Translations under genes and position numbers: made by a program
Shown here: piece after piece, positions 1 through 11,134 of the stretch
How the letters are laid out: each line of letters begins with the position of its first letter
How positions within the stretch are numbered: the first letter of the stretch is position 1
Source: Haplomitrium mnioides
Taxonomy: Eukaryota > Marchantiophyta > Haplomitriopsida > Calobryales
Length of the DNA: 33,334 bases
NCBI GenBank assembly: GCA_049999725.1
Contig: JBNGIS010016990.1
Coordinates: 1 to 33,334 of the forward strand
Direction: 5' to 3'
The notes under the pieces: generated by a model
What the model was told of the DNA's origin: nothing
Database searches by the model: none
The model's input: only the letters and a program-made list of their open reading frames with translations

Positions 1-1494
1 TTGTGTGTTCAGCTGTGCAGGTCACCAACACCATTTTGCCCAAGCACAAAAAAGGTGACAAGGTCTAAGTCATTGGGTCCTAAGAATAAAGAGGAAGAAT
101 CACACAAGCTAGCTGGGTAGGATGTGGACCTGTGAGTGAATGTTTGAGTGTCTGACTTGAGTGTATGAAGAAGAGGAGTGAGAAAAGCACAACAGGCCTG
201 TAAGGAGAGGAAGAGTCCTTAAGGTCTGAAAGTGGTAACTGGCAAGGGGTCATCTCAGAAAAGAACCTCAAAGCCCGTAAACTTGTCCTCCCCTGCATCG
301 AAACGGGGCCTGAAAAGGTTAAGGCCGGAAACAGGGGAGCGACAAGTAGCAACATCTAGAAATTGAAAATGATTGATTGAATCATCAGATAAAAGTTCAA
401 GCAATGGTTCAAAGTCAAAAAATATTTCTCTAGAATTATTGCCAATGGCTCCGATAATTTTGGAAAAAAAACATTGTTGTATATTAAAGATTTTGGTGAG
501 GATGATGTTTCGGCAAGTTCTCCCACAACTGAAACTTGTGTACCTGGATTTAAGAAGCATACTCCTAAATTAAATATACTTTGTATGGTGCAAAAGATTT
601 TGAAGATAATGCTTTGGCTCTATTTGATGGATTTGCATACATACCATATTGACAACCAAGTATAAGAGTTCTTACTCTCGGCCAAATCCAAACAAGTAAA
701 TCCTTTACATGACAAATCTTTGCCAAAGGTCCATTTTGACAAGAGTTTTAAAGAGACAAGAATCCATTAAATATCAATTGTAAAGTTGAAGGAGAATTTT
801 AAGTTGATGAAATAATTGTTTCTCATTGTGCAAGAACATTTTTATCAAAGTTATAAAAGAAATATACTTTTGGCAAAGTATAATGAATGAATGCTTTACA
901 TTACAATAGAGAATACCAAGAAAAGATTTAAACCCATGCAATTGATTGACTTTGCCTAGCAATACCATTGCATATAGAAAAGTATTGACTTGTCAATACT
1001 CTATGTGGGGAATGATTAACCAAAGGATGTAAGAACTAAGAAATAAAAATCCTAGAGGCACTTTTGGAAAGAGAGATTTATCTACAAGAGGGGTACTTGC
1101 ACTTGAGTAGATAGATAATTGTTTTCAAGAACATTGTGAGAGAGTGTCGAAAAATGAAATATATAAATTGATCAATAATTTTATTAAATACAAAGTTTAT
1201 GAATATTATACAACTGCTTTGAAGGATACTAATTGCATTCTTAGCTTTTTTGGTTTTACAAAGCATTGGAGAATGCACTTTCTAAATGTCTAAACTCCAA
1301 AACACAACAGATTTTTGATTTGTGAAATGTATACAGAGATTTAATCACTAGAGGAGAGATCTATTTTGGAGTTTGAAAAGGGTAAAAATATGCTTTGGCT
1401 TTTGTTTTCCAAGATTTTTTTACTATTTTATCTATTCTTTTTTTATTGCATTATTTAAATTCAGTAAGCTAAAGAGATTGAATCGCTCAAAAGA
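1..1494. other. AT-rich spacer with weak coding traces
   Basis: I recognise no gene here. Short open stretches occur on both strands (minus 255-560, plus 474-665). The plus strand between about 470 and 960 reads as amino-acid-like sequence broken by stops and frame changes, which could be an old transposon ORF, possibly related to the broken gene at 2556-3405. No motif supports a family. The GC content drops after about 350 and the rest is ordinary AT-rich spacer. Confidence 0.3.
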
Positions 1495-2445
1495 TCATAA
1501 GAGCTCAAAATATTTGCTATTGTTGTTTGTAGATCTCTACATGTATTGAATCTAAGCATTGAGAGGATTTTTAATTGTTTTGTATAACCCTAGCTAGGCT
1601 TAGAGTCTATGCACACATAAGATTTGCTAGTGTTATTTGTAATCTTATATTTACATAAGAATCATTGTTTTTATTTATACCCATATGTGCACAGAACTCC
1701 AAGCATGCAATGGATTTATTTTAGTTGTTTGTAATCCTATACAAGCATAGGATTTGTTATTTTTCTGGTAGCCCTATACTTACATAGGCATTAAATGTGT
1801 AGGAGATTTGTCATTGTTGCTTGTAGTTCTAGTGGCACATAGGATGTGCTATATTTATTTCTAACCCTTTGCACACCTTGACATTAAACATACAAAATTA
1901 CTTAATTTTTTTTAACTGTATATGTGCTTAGACTCTAAGTGTACAAAACATTTGATATTGTTATTTGAAACTTTATGCATATAGAGACTATATGTGTGTA
2001 TAAGATTTGTTGTTCTTGCTTGTAAATCTATGCATATATGGGATTCTATAGGCGTTTAAGATTTGTTATTTTTCTTGGAACCCCTTTGTAGGCTTGAAGT
2101 CTAACCACTCAAAACGATTTCTTATTCTTTTTTGTAGCCTTCTATATGCTTAGGCTCTATGCACTCAAAAAATCCATTGTTGCTTTTTGAAACCCTTTGT
2201 ATGCTTGGAGCCAAAATACGTATTAGATTCAATTTTGTTGTTTATAACTCTTGTACATTTAGACTCTTAAAGTGTATAAGATTTGTTATTGCTTTTTGAG
2301 ACTTTATATGGGCATATAGTCTAGAAATATTTAAGTTTTGTTGTCGTTGTTTGTAACCCTAAGAGTTTAGACATGCCTAGAATTTGTTATTGTCATTTTC
2401 ATTTCCTTGAAACTTCATGTGCATATAAGACACATAAGACTCCTC
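1495..2445 (+). repeat. Degenerate tandem array A (unit ~60-75 bp)
   Basis: About a dozen strongly diverged copies of one unit follow each other. A copy typically contains 'gatttgttattgttg', then 'tttgtaaccctat', then a 'gcacataga'-like word, then 'actctaagtgtac', then starts again. Clear copies are seen around 1600, 1740, 1820, 2000, 2130, 2270 and 2350. Copies differ by many substitutions and small indels, so the array is old. No coding frame is kept. The core resembles the words of array B at 4341-5010. Confidence 0.6.
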
Positions 2446-2555
2446 CCATCTCTTTTCAAATTCTCATTAAAAATACATCTTTTCTAATATTATTAATATA
2501 TATTGGTTTATTTTGTGGTGCAGTCTAATATAATTGCCAATTGTTTCTTCATTGT

Positions 2556-3405
2556 GGCCAACAAATGAAAGAAAGAGCAAAACTTGCAAACTATTAAGGA
2601 AACTTTTATACCAATGGCCAAAAGTATTGTGATCAATGGTATGGATCAAAAGAAAACATCAATTTTACATTGGCCATCACTACCAAAGAATATTGATAAA
2701 GATTGTTTGGTAGGTGTGCATGTTATTGGAGCTTTAATTTTTCAACTAGAATCTTTCTTTGAGGGTCTTATCAACCTATGGAAGTTTGGGTAGTGACTCC
2801 AACTTGATCATTACAATGTTGAACAAAATATTATGTCAATTTCAAAAGAATAAAGAATTTTATTTTGTTTGAAGATCTTAGTCTCTTGATTGCCAAGAAT
2901 GTCTTTCAAAAAATCAAAGTGGGATATCTTATGGTTGACTATACCCATGATAAAGATGATCAAATGTTCAAAAAATTCTTGAAAAGTTTGAAATGTGGGC
3001 AAGCTTTTGTACTAATGAGTCTTTGCAAGGTGTTTGAGTTGTCTTATCATCCAAAATACAAGTTTCTCTTCTACAAGAGACTTGGGATTTCAAATTATTT
3101 CTAAAAAAACCTCTTTTATTAATTTAGTATATTAATGATATAACCTTCAATCAACAATTCAAGTTCAAGTTGAGTGATTCAAATACCAAGATTTGGGGCA
3201 AAAAATATTCAACAAATGAATGTTGATCTTCTTAAAAACTTTCTCTAAAATCAAAAAATCTAAAAAAGAAGTAAGAGAAGTTGATGTTGAAAAAGTAGTT
3301 ATTGCAATAAAAGACAACATAAGTGAGAACTCCTACAAGTTCTTCATAGATTTCAACACTAATGAGTTGTTTGGCCTACTTCAAGACTACGCCATGCATC
3401 ATTAA
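2556..3405 (+). pseudogene. DUF7869-like transposon protein, broken
   Basis: Plus-strand coding traces lie in shifting frames. Around 2565-2793 there is a stretch containing the phrases MAKSIVINGMDQKK and VGVHVIGALI. It continues after a frameshift near 2790 with SDSNLIITMLNKIL, and then in the 2865-3104 frame with IAKNVFQKIKVGYLMVDYTH and DDQMFKKF. The last phrase matches the family signature GHTHEDID-x-x-FS in degraded form. After it comes ALxLMSLCK...YHPKYKF-like sequence. A final open stretch (3220-3405) may be the C-terminus. Proteins with this signature (DUF7869) are widespread, poorly characterised and usually transposon-associated; their biochemical role is not established to my knowledge. 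At least three frameshifts, an internal deletion near 2860 (between the KNKEF and FEDLSLL phrases) and altered signature residues (GHTHED to DYTHDK) mean it is dead. Family assignment is from motif memory. Confidence 0.5.
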
Positions 3406-4340
3406 AATAAAGCAAAGAGACTCAAAACAAAATTCATGTTATTAGCTTTACAATCTACAAACTCTCGTAATGATTCTTAAACATTGTGTACTTTCTCAAG
3501 TTGATAAGCAGCAATAAGAGGAAAATCCTTTAATCAAACAAATATTTTCTCCATGCCAAGAAATTAATAATCGAGCATAAAAAATCAAGAGAAGAAATCG
3601 TTTGGCATCAAACAATATATGATTACAAATTTTCCAACATACAGAGTGTGAAAGCCAAAATTTTTATTTTTGTTGTTGCTCTTTCTTATCAAATGACAAA
3701 ACCTTGAGAACCTTTGCAATTCAAAGCGATATGCTGTTTGAGTTGATTGAGCCTCTAAACCCAAAAAAAGTATGTGTTTAGTGGCTTGCTTATGAAGATG
3801 AGAATGCATTTTCTAGACAATATTTTCTAGAGAAAATAACATTCACAAAATGAAAAAAAAAATACAAATTACACATCAATGTATTAGATTAAACACGCAT
3901 AACAAATTTTTCTTTTGATTTTATTCTCATATAAAAAAACAATTGATGAAAACCACTCTTCTAGCCATCAAGTCAAACTTGTTTGAATACAAGAGATAAA
4001 AAGCAATCCATCTTCAAGTGTTTGAAAGAGAATCAAACAACAAAAAAAAAAGATGCAAGAATCTTCATAAATACTCTAAAGCTAACTCTAAAGAAATAGA
4101 GACTATTGGTTACATCCATGTATGACTCTATTTTTAAAATACATGTTTCTATATTGTGTTGTTCATAAGATGCTTTCAATTTATATTGCAATTTATATTT
4201 TGTACATTTTATAAAGTATAAGATATGGTTGATTGAATATTATCATCTATCAATGTATTTCAAACAAAAATACTTTTTACTTTGTTCCTCAAACTATTCA
4301 AGATAAAAATTATTACTATATTCTTTCATACTTACCCATT
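3406..4340. other. AT-rich spacer, nothing recognised
   Basis: The sequence is rich in A and T with several poly(A) runs (for example near 3855 and 4045). The only open stretch (minus 3585-3809) has no recognisable motif. I see no RNA gene or transposon terminus. Confidence 0.5.
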
Positions 4341-5010
4341 TCCTAGAAGCATTTGAGTGTTAAGACATCATAACCCTTTAGAATTATGCTCTTGGATTGT
4401 TGAAGCCCCTACGTATATGGACTACTAAACTCTATGTGCACATAGTCTCTGATATCAAACTTGGAACCATATATATACATGGACTCTAATGTCAAACTCA
4501 AAACCCTATGTGCACAGGGACTTCTAAAGCCATTATGCTCTTGGACTACTCACACCTTATGCACATATGGACTCTTGAAGCCAATAGGCCCTTGGAGAAC
4601 TAACCCAATGCACGCATAGACTTTGAAGTGGAACTTGGAACCCCATGTGCACATAGACTGTTGAAGCTCATATGCACTTTGACTACTAAACTCTAGACAC
4701 ACAAGGGTTACTGAAGCCTCTCTGCATCTTAACAACATAACCCCATGCACACTTTGATTTCTAAAGCCCTTTTCCACTTGGACTACTGAACCCTATGCAA
4801 GCATGGAATGTAATTGGAATGTGAAACCCCATGCATGTTTGGACTGTTCAAGCCCTTTCTCACTTTGACTACTAAATTGCATGTGCGTGTGGATTGCTTA
4901 AGCCCATACACATTTTGACTACAAAACCACATACACATATGAATTGCTCAAGACTTTACCCCCTTTGACTATTGAGCCTTATATGTGTATGGACTCCAAA
5001 AATAAACTTA
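4341..5010 (+). repeat. Degenerate tandem array B (unit ~50-60 bp)
   Basis: Roughly a dozen diverged copies of a unit like 'aaccctatgtgcacatgg-actcttgaagccc-atatgcacttgg-actacta' are seen. Good copies lie near 4430, 4500, 4555, 4640, 4740, 4790 and 4890. Copies drift by point changes and indels. The array fades into spacer after about 5010. A perfect 13-bp tandem pair (ccctaccccaaac, 5111-5136) follows shortly after. The unit shares its 'ccctatgtgcacatagactct' core with array A, which suggests a common origin; that is inference. Confidence 0.6.
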
Positions 5011-5306
5011 AAGCCTCTTTCTTGCCAAAACTTTGAAGCAGAGCTCAAAGCCCTCTACAACGTTTGGTTTATAGAGCTTGCATGCCTTTGGATGCCCTTG
5101 GACTCCAAATCCCTACCCCAAACCCCTACCCCAAACTCATGGCATGTTTGGGCTTTTCCCCAATATTTTTGTTTATTTTTCAAATAACTAATTTGTAGTG
5201 GCATTCATCTATGCAATCACAAGGTCTGAACTACAAAATTATTTTGAAAATGACTTAACTTTGATAATTTTTGGAAATTTATGGTGTTGGATTGTTTTCT
5301 ACAGAG

Positions 5307-5310
<4 letters not shown>

Positions 5311-5354
<44 letters not shown>
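5311..5354. repeat. (AG)n microsatellite bordering assembly gap
   Basis: Uninterrupted AG dinucleotides run directly into the N tract, so the true length of the microsatellite is unknown. Confidence 0.95.
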
Positions 5355-5454
5355 NNNNNNNNNNNNNNNNNNNNNNNNNNNNNNNNNNNNNNNNNNNNNN
5401 NNNNNNNNNNNNNNNNNNNNNNNNNNNNNNNNNNNNNNNNNNNNNNNNNNNNNN
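5355..5454. other. Assembly gap of 100 N
   Basis: Exactly one hundred N bases, a conventional scaffold gap size, placed where a GA repeat broke the assembly. The real distance may differ from 100 bases. Open frames that cross it are artefacts. Confidence 0.97.
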
Positions 5455-5742
5455 CTAACAACAAGACAAGTCCAAGTGGTGAGCAAAAGCTCACGCGTAG
5501 AGAATAATTTGCTCTCACTCTTATCTCTCAATGCTCATTGGACCCCTAAAAATAGATAAGTGAACCAATGAATGAATGAATAAGTAAAGTGGGGCAAGGG
5601 ATGAGAACTATGCCTCTGTTTGCCTCAAAGTCAAGGTCTGAAGCTAAAACTAAATTTTCATTGTTGCCAATCAAAGCAACACATTCGAGTCTTTGTGTAG
5701 TGCGTTCTAGCATTGAGGTAGTATGTGCCGTTTCTAAAATGT

Positions 5743-7087
5743 GTTCCAATAGCTTCCTTGAGACGTGTTCCAGCCCTGATGTGTGTTCCAGCCCTGAAGT
5801 GTGTTTCAACCCTAGAATGTGTTCCAACCCTGCAATGTGTTTCGGTTTTGAACTATGTTCCAACTTTGAGATGTGTTCTGGTCCTTAAATGTTCCAGCTG
5901 AGATATCCAGCAGCGCTCCTATATTGTCGAGTAAGCTCCCCTGAAATGCCCAACAAGCTCTCCTGAATTTTTCCAGCCACTCCCCTGAAATGTTCCAATA
6001 GCTTCTCTGAAATGTTCTGGTAGCTTTCTTGGAACTAGCAGCTCCCTTGAAATGTGTCCCAACAGCTCATTTGAAATGTGTTCCAACTCTAAGGTGTGTT
6101 CCATCCCTAAGATGCATTCATGTCTTGAGATGTGTTCTAGCCCTAAAATGTGTTTTAAATGTTCAGAAGCTTCCTAAAAGTTCCATCAAGCTCCCCTAAA
6201 ATGTCTAGTAAGCTCCCCTGAAATGACCATCCCCTGAAGTGAGCAGCTCCTCTGGAATGTGCAGTTCCCTTGAAATGAGATGTTCACGCAACTCCTCTAA
6301 AGTGTTCCAGTAGCTCCCTGAGTTGTTCCAATAGCTCACCTATGATGTTCCAGTCACTTCATATGAGATGTGCCAGCAGTTCTTTAGAAGCCTTGAGATG
6401 TTCCATCCCATAAAAATCTTTAAAATGTTACAGCCCATGAAGGTCTTAAGATGTTCCAACTTTACCCTTAAGATGTTTGAGCATCCACTCTTGGAATCTA
6501 GTATCCAGTCCTAAACTCCAACATCCAACCCTGAGATTCGACATTCTATTGAAGTTCAGTTGGGTGATTCATTTGAAGTTCCACAAGTCCAGCCTTGAAA
6601 TCCAACATCTGGTCTTGAAATCTAGCATCTAGTCATGAAATCCAGCCTTCAGTCCTAGGATCTAGTAGGCATTCTCGAAATCTAGCATTCAATCTTGAGG
6701 TCCAGCATCCAACCATGAAATCCAGCATCGAGCTCTGAAATCCAGCATCTAGCTTCAAATCCAGCAGCCAATCTTGAAGAGTGCCAGCTCTAGCTCTGAC
6801 ATGTTCCAGCTAACACGTTCTATTTCAGCCAACACGGTTTGCTCCAACTATTGCGATTTGTGTCGATCATCTTGACTTGTTCCAATCATCGCGTTCGGTT
6901 CCAGCCATCACATTCTCTGTATCCTCCCTCTTGTTGTGTTCCAGCCATCCCTTTGTCCCTTTCCTTCTTTCTCCAGTTCAGTCACTACATCTCGTTCTGT
7001 TTTAGACATCCCATTCTACACCTGCCCTTACGTTCTTTGTACCAACCATCGTGTTCCAGCACTGATGTGTGTCTCAACCCTGAAAGT
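5743..7087. repeat. Higher-order repeat unit 1 (~1.34 kb)
   Basis: The unit is built of three blocks of short degenerate repeats. First (5743-6480) are words like 'tgttccagccctgaaatgtg' and 'agctcccctgaaatgttcc'. Then (6480-6790) come words like 'atccagcatccagtcttgaa'. Last (6800-7060) are words like 'gttccagccatcgcgttc'. The block order is repeated in the next unit. Landmarks pair as follows: 'gttccaatagctt' 5743 with 7088, 'ccagctgagatatcca' 5894 with 7234, 'attgaagttca' 6548 with 7760, 'gtgccagctc' 6781 with 8056, and 'tttgctccaac' 6838 with 8134. The spacing therefore varies from about 1212 to 1345 bases because of indels. Confidence 0.75.
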
Positions 7088-8360
7088 GTTCCAATAGCTT
7101 ATTTAAGGTGTGTTCCGACCTCTGTTCCAGCCCTATGTGTGTTCTAGCTCTGACATAGGTTTCAGCCTTGGAATGTGTACTAGTCATGCAACATGTTCCA
7201 GCTCTGATATGTATTCTGGTCTTAAAATGTGTTCCAGCTGAGATATCCAACAGCTCTCCTATAATGTCTATCCAATTCCCCTAAAATGTTCAGCAAGCTC
7301 CCCTGATCTGTGCCGACAACTCCCATGAAATGTTCCAATAGCTTCTATGAAATGCTCCGGTAGTTCCCTTGAAACCAACACCCTAACTTGAAACCAATAG
7401 CTCTCGTGACTTGAAACCACCCACTCTCTTGACTTGAAATCGGTAGCTCCCTTCACTTGAAGCAAGTGGCGCCCTTGACTTGAGACTACGGCTCCCCTAT
7501 CTTTAAACCAACTCTCTTGAAATGTCCAGTAGCTCCTCTGAAAGCTCTAACAAGCTCCCTTGCAATGTCTAGCAAGCTCCCCGAAAATGTTCTAGAAAAT
7601 GAGATGTTCTAGTAGCTTCTTAAGAGCCCTGAAATGTTCCGGCCTACAAAGACCATGAATGTTACAACCCATAAAGGCCATGAAACATTCCAATTCCAGC
7701 TTTGAGATGTTCTAACCTCTGGTCTTGGAGTCCAATATCCAGCCCTGATCCGGTATCCTATTGAAGTTCATTTGGGTGGTTCACTTGAAGTTCCACATAA
7801 CTACACTTGAAGTTCCACATAACCAGACTTGAAGTTCCACACAACCAGTGAAGTTCCACCCAACCAGCTCTGATATCTAGCATCCAGTCTTGGAATCTAG
7901 TGTCTAGCCCTAAAATCTAGCATCCAACCATGAGATCCAGCAGCTCGTCTTAAAATCAAGCTTTCAGTTTTGAGATCCAGCTTCTAGTCCTGAAATCCAG
8001 GATTGAACTCTGAAATCTAGCATCCAACCTAAAATCCAGCATCTAGCTGTAAAGAGTGCCAGCTCCAGCTTTGCAATGCTTCAGCTCCATCCATGACTAT
8101 TCCAGTCCACACATTTAATTGTAGCCAGCCTAATTTGCTCCAACCATTGCGTTTTGTGCCGACCATCCTGGTTTGTTCTAGCCATCGCGTTCAGTTCCAA
8201 CCATTGCGTTCTTTGTGTCCGTCCTCATGTTTTGTTCCAGCCATCACTATGCTCCTATCCTCACTTTCTCTGGTCAAGCCTCTACATCTCGCTCTATTTT
8301 ATTCATCTCGTTCTGCTCATGCTATTACATTCTTTGTGCCAGTCATCGTGTTCTCTATCA
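7088..8360. repeat. Higher-order repeat unit 2 (~1.27 kb)
   Basis: This is the second copy of the three-block unit described for 5743-7087, in direct orientation. The best conserved part is the last block (8134-8358), which aligns with 6838-7057 nearly base for base apart from scattered substitutions and small indels. The middle block carries extra copies of 'gaagttccacataacca' (7790-7860), a local expansion not seen in unit 1. Confidence 0.75.
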
Positions 8361-8690
8361 TCACCTTTGTTTCGGCTAGCTCTTTTTGGTTGTATCTAAA
8401 ATTTTTCTGTACTAATTGGCTCTGAAATTTCTGATCTGGTCTCTAAAATTTTTGTTCCAATCTCCGATTTTCTAGCTTCTGAGTTTCAGTTTCTGAAATT
8501 TTTTGGGATTTCTGTGCCAGGCCATGAAATTTCTGTTCTAGCCATCAACTTCTTTGTCCCATCCATCACATTCTTTGTTCCAATCGTCGCATCATTTTCT
8601 ATTCCTACCATCACATTCTCTGTTCCAACCATCTGGTTCTCTGTTCCCAGCCCTAAAATGTTTGTCCCAACCCTGAGTTTCTGTACTTGC
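8361..8690. repeat. Tail of the short-word array
   Basis: The array continues with words such as 'ccatcacattctttgttcc' and 'ccaaccatctggttctctgtt', plus a run of 'tctgaaatttttgtt'-like words (8420-8530), without the full block order of the two higher-order units. On the minus strand it reads as a repeated GTEN-type peptide joined to the LINE C-terminus. Confidence 0.6.
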
Positions 8691-8890
8691 TGGGGGTCGA
8701 CACTTAGTGACATTACCTTGCATAGAAATGTGCTAGCCACTTGGTTTAGGTAAGCTATAAAGTTTTGGACTATTTGTGGTTGTAGTTTGAAGAGGCCATG
8801 ATATCTTCCCTTGATTTCATAGTATCTTGGACAATAGAATATGAGGTGATGTTCGTCTTTGGGAAGCTATAGTGTGCATTGGAGGCAAGT
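8486..8890 (-). pseudogene. LINE C-terminal Cys motif running into repeats
   Basis: In one frame the sequence reads CLQC, then one stop, then DEHHLIFYCPRYYEIK. This gives the C-x2-C ... H-x(4-5)-C arrangement commonly found at the C-terminus of LINE ORF2 proteins. The same frame stays open leftwards through PQIVQNFIAYLNQV and SLSVDPQQVQKL to the edge of the array. It then continues in frame as a repeated GTEN-type peptide until a stop at 8486. The last part is almost certainly array sequence, not original LINE protein. Confidence 0.6.
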
Positions 8891-9839
8891 TTCTTTTTTT
8901 GTTGTACTTTGTTGTTGATCTTGAACTATGTAGTTGTTTCACATATGAGGTGTGTGAGTCTGTACGTAGTTGTGTCAACATATGGATTAGGTAGAGAGAC
9001 ATGTTTCCCTCCAGGTATTGTTGTATTTGTTGGCGTGGTCGGGGGTTGATCAGTGTCATGTATATGGTGGTCCATGATGCAGTACTGTAAGATTGCCAAT
9101 GAACCGTAAAGTAGTAGTTAGATAGGTGATCCATAATAGGCTTTTCTAGAAGTTTTTCAGTGTTTAATCCCCACTGAGATAGCCAGGAGCGGCATTGGTT
9201 GCACCAGTTCATGGAGTCTTTAGTCCCTGTTTGGCAATATGCTTAGATAGCCATCTTAGGGTAACCTGTGTGGGCCATCCGGTGGAGGGATTGCATGTAA
9301 GTTACTAGTTTCTGGACCGCATAGGTTTCCAATAGTAGCATTCCAAATTCAGCTAATAGTATATGGAGAGGGGTAGTAGGACGGACGCTAGCTAATCTGG
9401 TGAGGAATCGTTTGAGAGGTTTCTCTCATTGTTTCAACCACATAGTTGGTGTGAGTGCTGCTCCCCATATTTCAGCACCATATAGTGTTGTGGGTGTGAC
9501 AAAGGTGTGGAAGAAGTTGATGGGGATTGGTATGTTCTAGATGTCTTTCTCTTTGCACCAGTTGTTGATCTGATAGAGGCTGGCCAAGCTTGCCGCCAAT
9601 ATACTTTCTGCTCCAAAGTGCCATCCTCTTTGTGTGTGCAATGGGATTTCAAGGTATGTATATTGGCTTGTAACTTCAAGGGTGTCCTGGTTGATCTTGT
9701 AGGAGTTTCTTATAGCGGTTGTTAGCAATTTACCAAATACCAGTATTTTTGTCTTCTTTTAGTTGATTGTTATCTCGTGTTGAGTGCACAATTGTGCGAG
9801 TGCATTGAGTTGTTGTTGTAGTCATACACTAGTGGTTGA
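8891..9839 (-). pseudogene. LINE region between RT and Cys motif, decayed
   Basis: Short minus-strand open stretches (9434-9679, 9537-9728, 8817-9212) carry sequence expected from the thumb/connection part of a LINE ORF2, for example TLEVTSQYTYLEIPLHTQRG, which resembles the conserved 'Y-K-Y-L-G' region after the RT. The frames change repeatedly and no catalytic motif lies here. No RNase H domain is evident. Confidence 0.5.
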
Positions 9840-10552
9840 TATTAGGACGATGTCGTCCATATAAAGAAGGATAGGTATCTTAGTAGAAAGAAGACGGGGT
9901 GCGGGAGTATAGCTTCTAGTTTATTTATGAAAAGATCGAAGAGAGTTGGTGATAGAGGGCATCTCTGTTTGACTCCTTTGTTGCAATCGATGGGTTCCAA
10001 CATCCCAAGGTTGGTTTTAACTCTAGCTAAAAATTTTTAGTATAAAACTTATATTGCAGTGAGCCAAGGTGGAGGGAGGTGGAATTTTTTGAGTCGTTCC
10101 CATAGTTTGTCTTAGAGGATGGAGTCAAAGGCTTTTTGGCAGTCCACAAAACAAAAGTATAGACCTCCTCTATGTTTATAGTATTCGATTAGGTTGCGTA
10201 TGGTCAAAAGGTGGTATGTGGTGGAGTGCTCTTCTCTAAAGCCAACTTGACCTTGGGCTTGAAGGTGGCGTGATTCACTCCCATGGGAGAATTTAAAGTT
10301 GAAGGTAGCCCTAAAATTTTTCGGGAGGAGGAGGGTAATCATTATAGTACGGTAGCTTGCATGGAGGTGTTTGTCTCCTGATTTAAAGATGGGGATGATA
10401 GTATTGGTCTGCCATTCTTTTGGGAATCTAACTTTAGTCACATGGTTGAATAGATCAGTGATGGGTTGGGCAAGAGGAGAGTTTCCTTGCTTTAGCATTT
10501 GGGCTTGGAGGTCAATGGTGTCAGGGGCTTTGTTTTGAAGTTTCTTGATCAT
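9840..10552 (-). pseudogene. LINE reverse transcriptase domain, broken
   Basis: This is the RNA-templated DNA polymerase of the LINE. The 146-residue open stretch at 10112-10552 begins with KLQNKAPDTIDLQAQML (the usual K-A-P-G-x-D region with G replaced by T). It then shows FPKEWQTNTIIPIFKSGD and ends with CFVDCQKAFDSI, carrying the first catalytic aspartate. Further left in other frames are GVKQRCPLSP (usual GVKQGCPLSP, near 9970) and the catalytic YMDD motif at 9852-9863. Spacing and order match a plant LINE RT. The domain is interrupted by stops and frame changes between 9870 and 10110. Confidence 0.8.
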
Positions 10553-11134
10553 AAGAAGTACTTATTGGGTAGTGAAGACGTCGGGGATGGGTTGTTGACT
10601 GGTCCAAGGGTTGGTGGCCATAGAAGACAGGAATTGGTAGAGATGGTCGCCATAGTCTTTCAAGTCATGTAGGTCATGGATTTGGAGTTGTAGTGGTCCT
10701 CCCCTTAGGCGCGTGAAGAATTTCCTGGGGTTGTGTTTCTTGTCGTGGATGGTTTGGGGAAGTGTGAGGGCTATGTAATTGTGCGGAGTTCATGGCGGCA
10801 GTGCCTCCAAGCTTTGAGTACTTCTTGGATCTCCTCCGATAGGGCCACTCTAGCTACTTTGGTTTTCTAGAGAGAGAGGATATATTTTGCAATGTTGTTG
10901 AACTACTGGTTGGGTTTGAAGCCATAAGAGGCGGAGGTGGGTTTGGGAGTGAAGAGGGTGGGGGCAATTTCAGCCTATCCGCAGTGAGGATGATGTCTAT
11001 GAGTGATGCAGCATTTGGGGAGGACATCAAGGATAGTAGGTTGTGTATTTTTGTGGTATATGCATGTGACTGCTTCTCAAAGAGGGGGGTAGCAGTAGAT
11101 GAGTTGGGTGGAGAGTTGATGAGAGGGCAAGGTT

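Noticed and set aside
80-355. Minus-strand 91-codon open frame near the left edge
   Set aside because: No motif or signal, and composition like other chance frames. It is only noted as part of the spacer.
5111-5136. Telomere-like words ccctaccccaaac
   Set aside because: Only two 13-base copies, and not the plant telomere unit CCCTAAA. Best seen as a local duplication at the end of array B.
5198-5559. Several open frames crossing the N tract
   Set aside because: They consist of GA-repeat translation and unknown residues across the gap, not genes.
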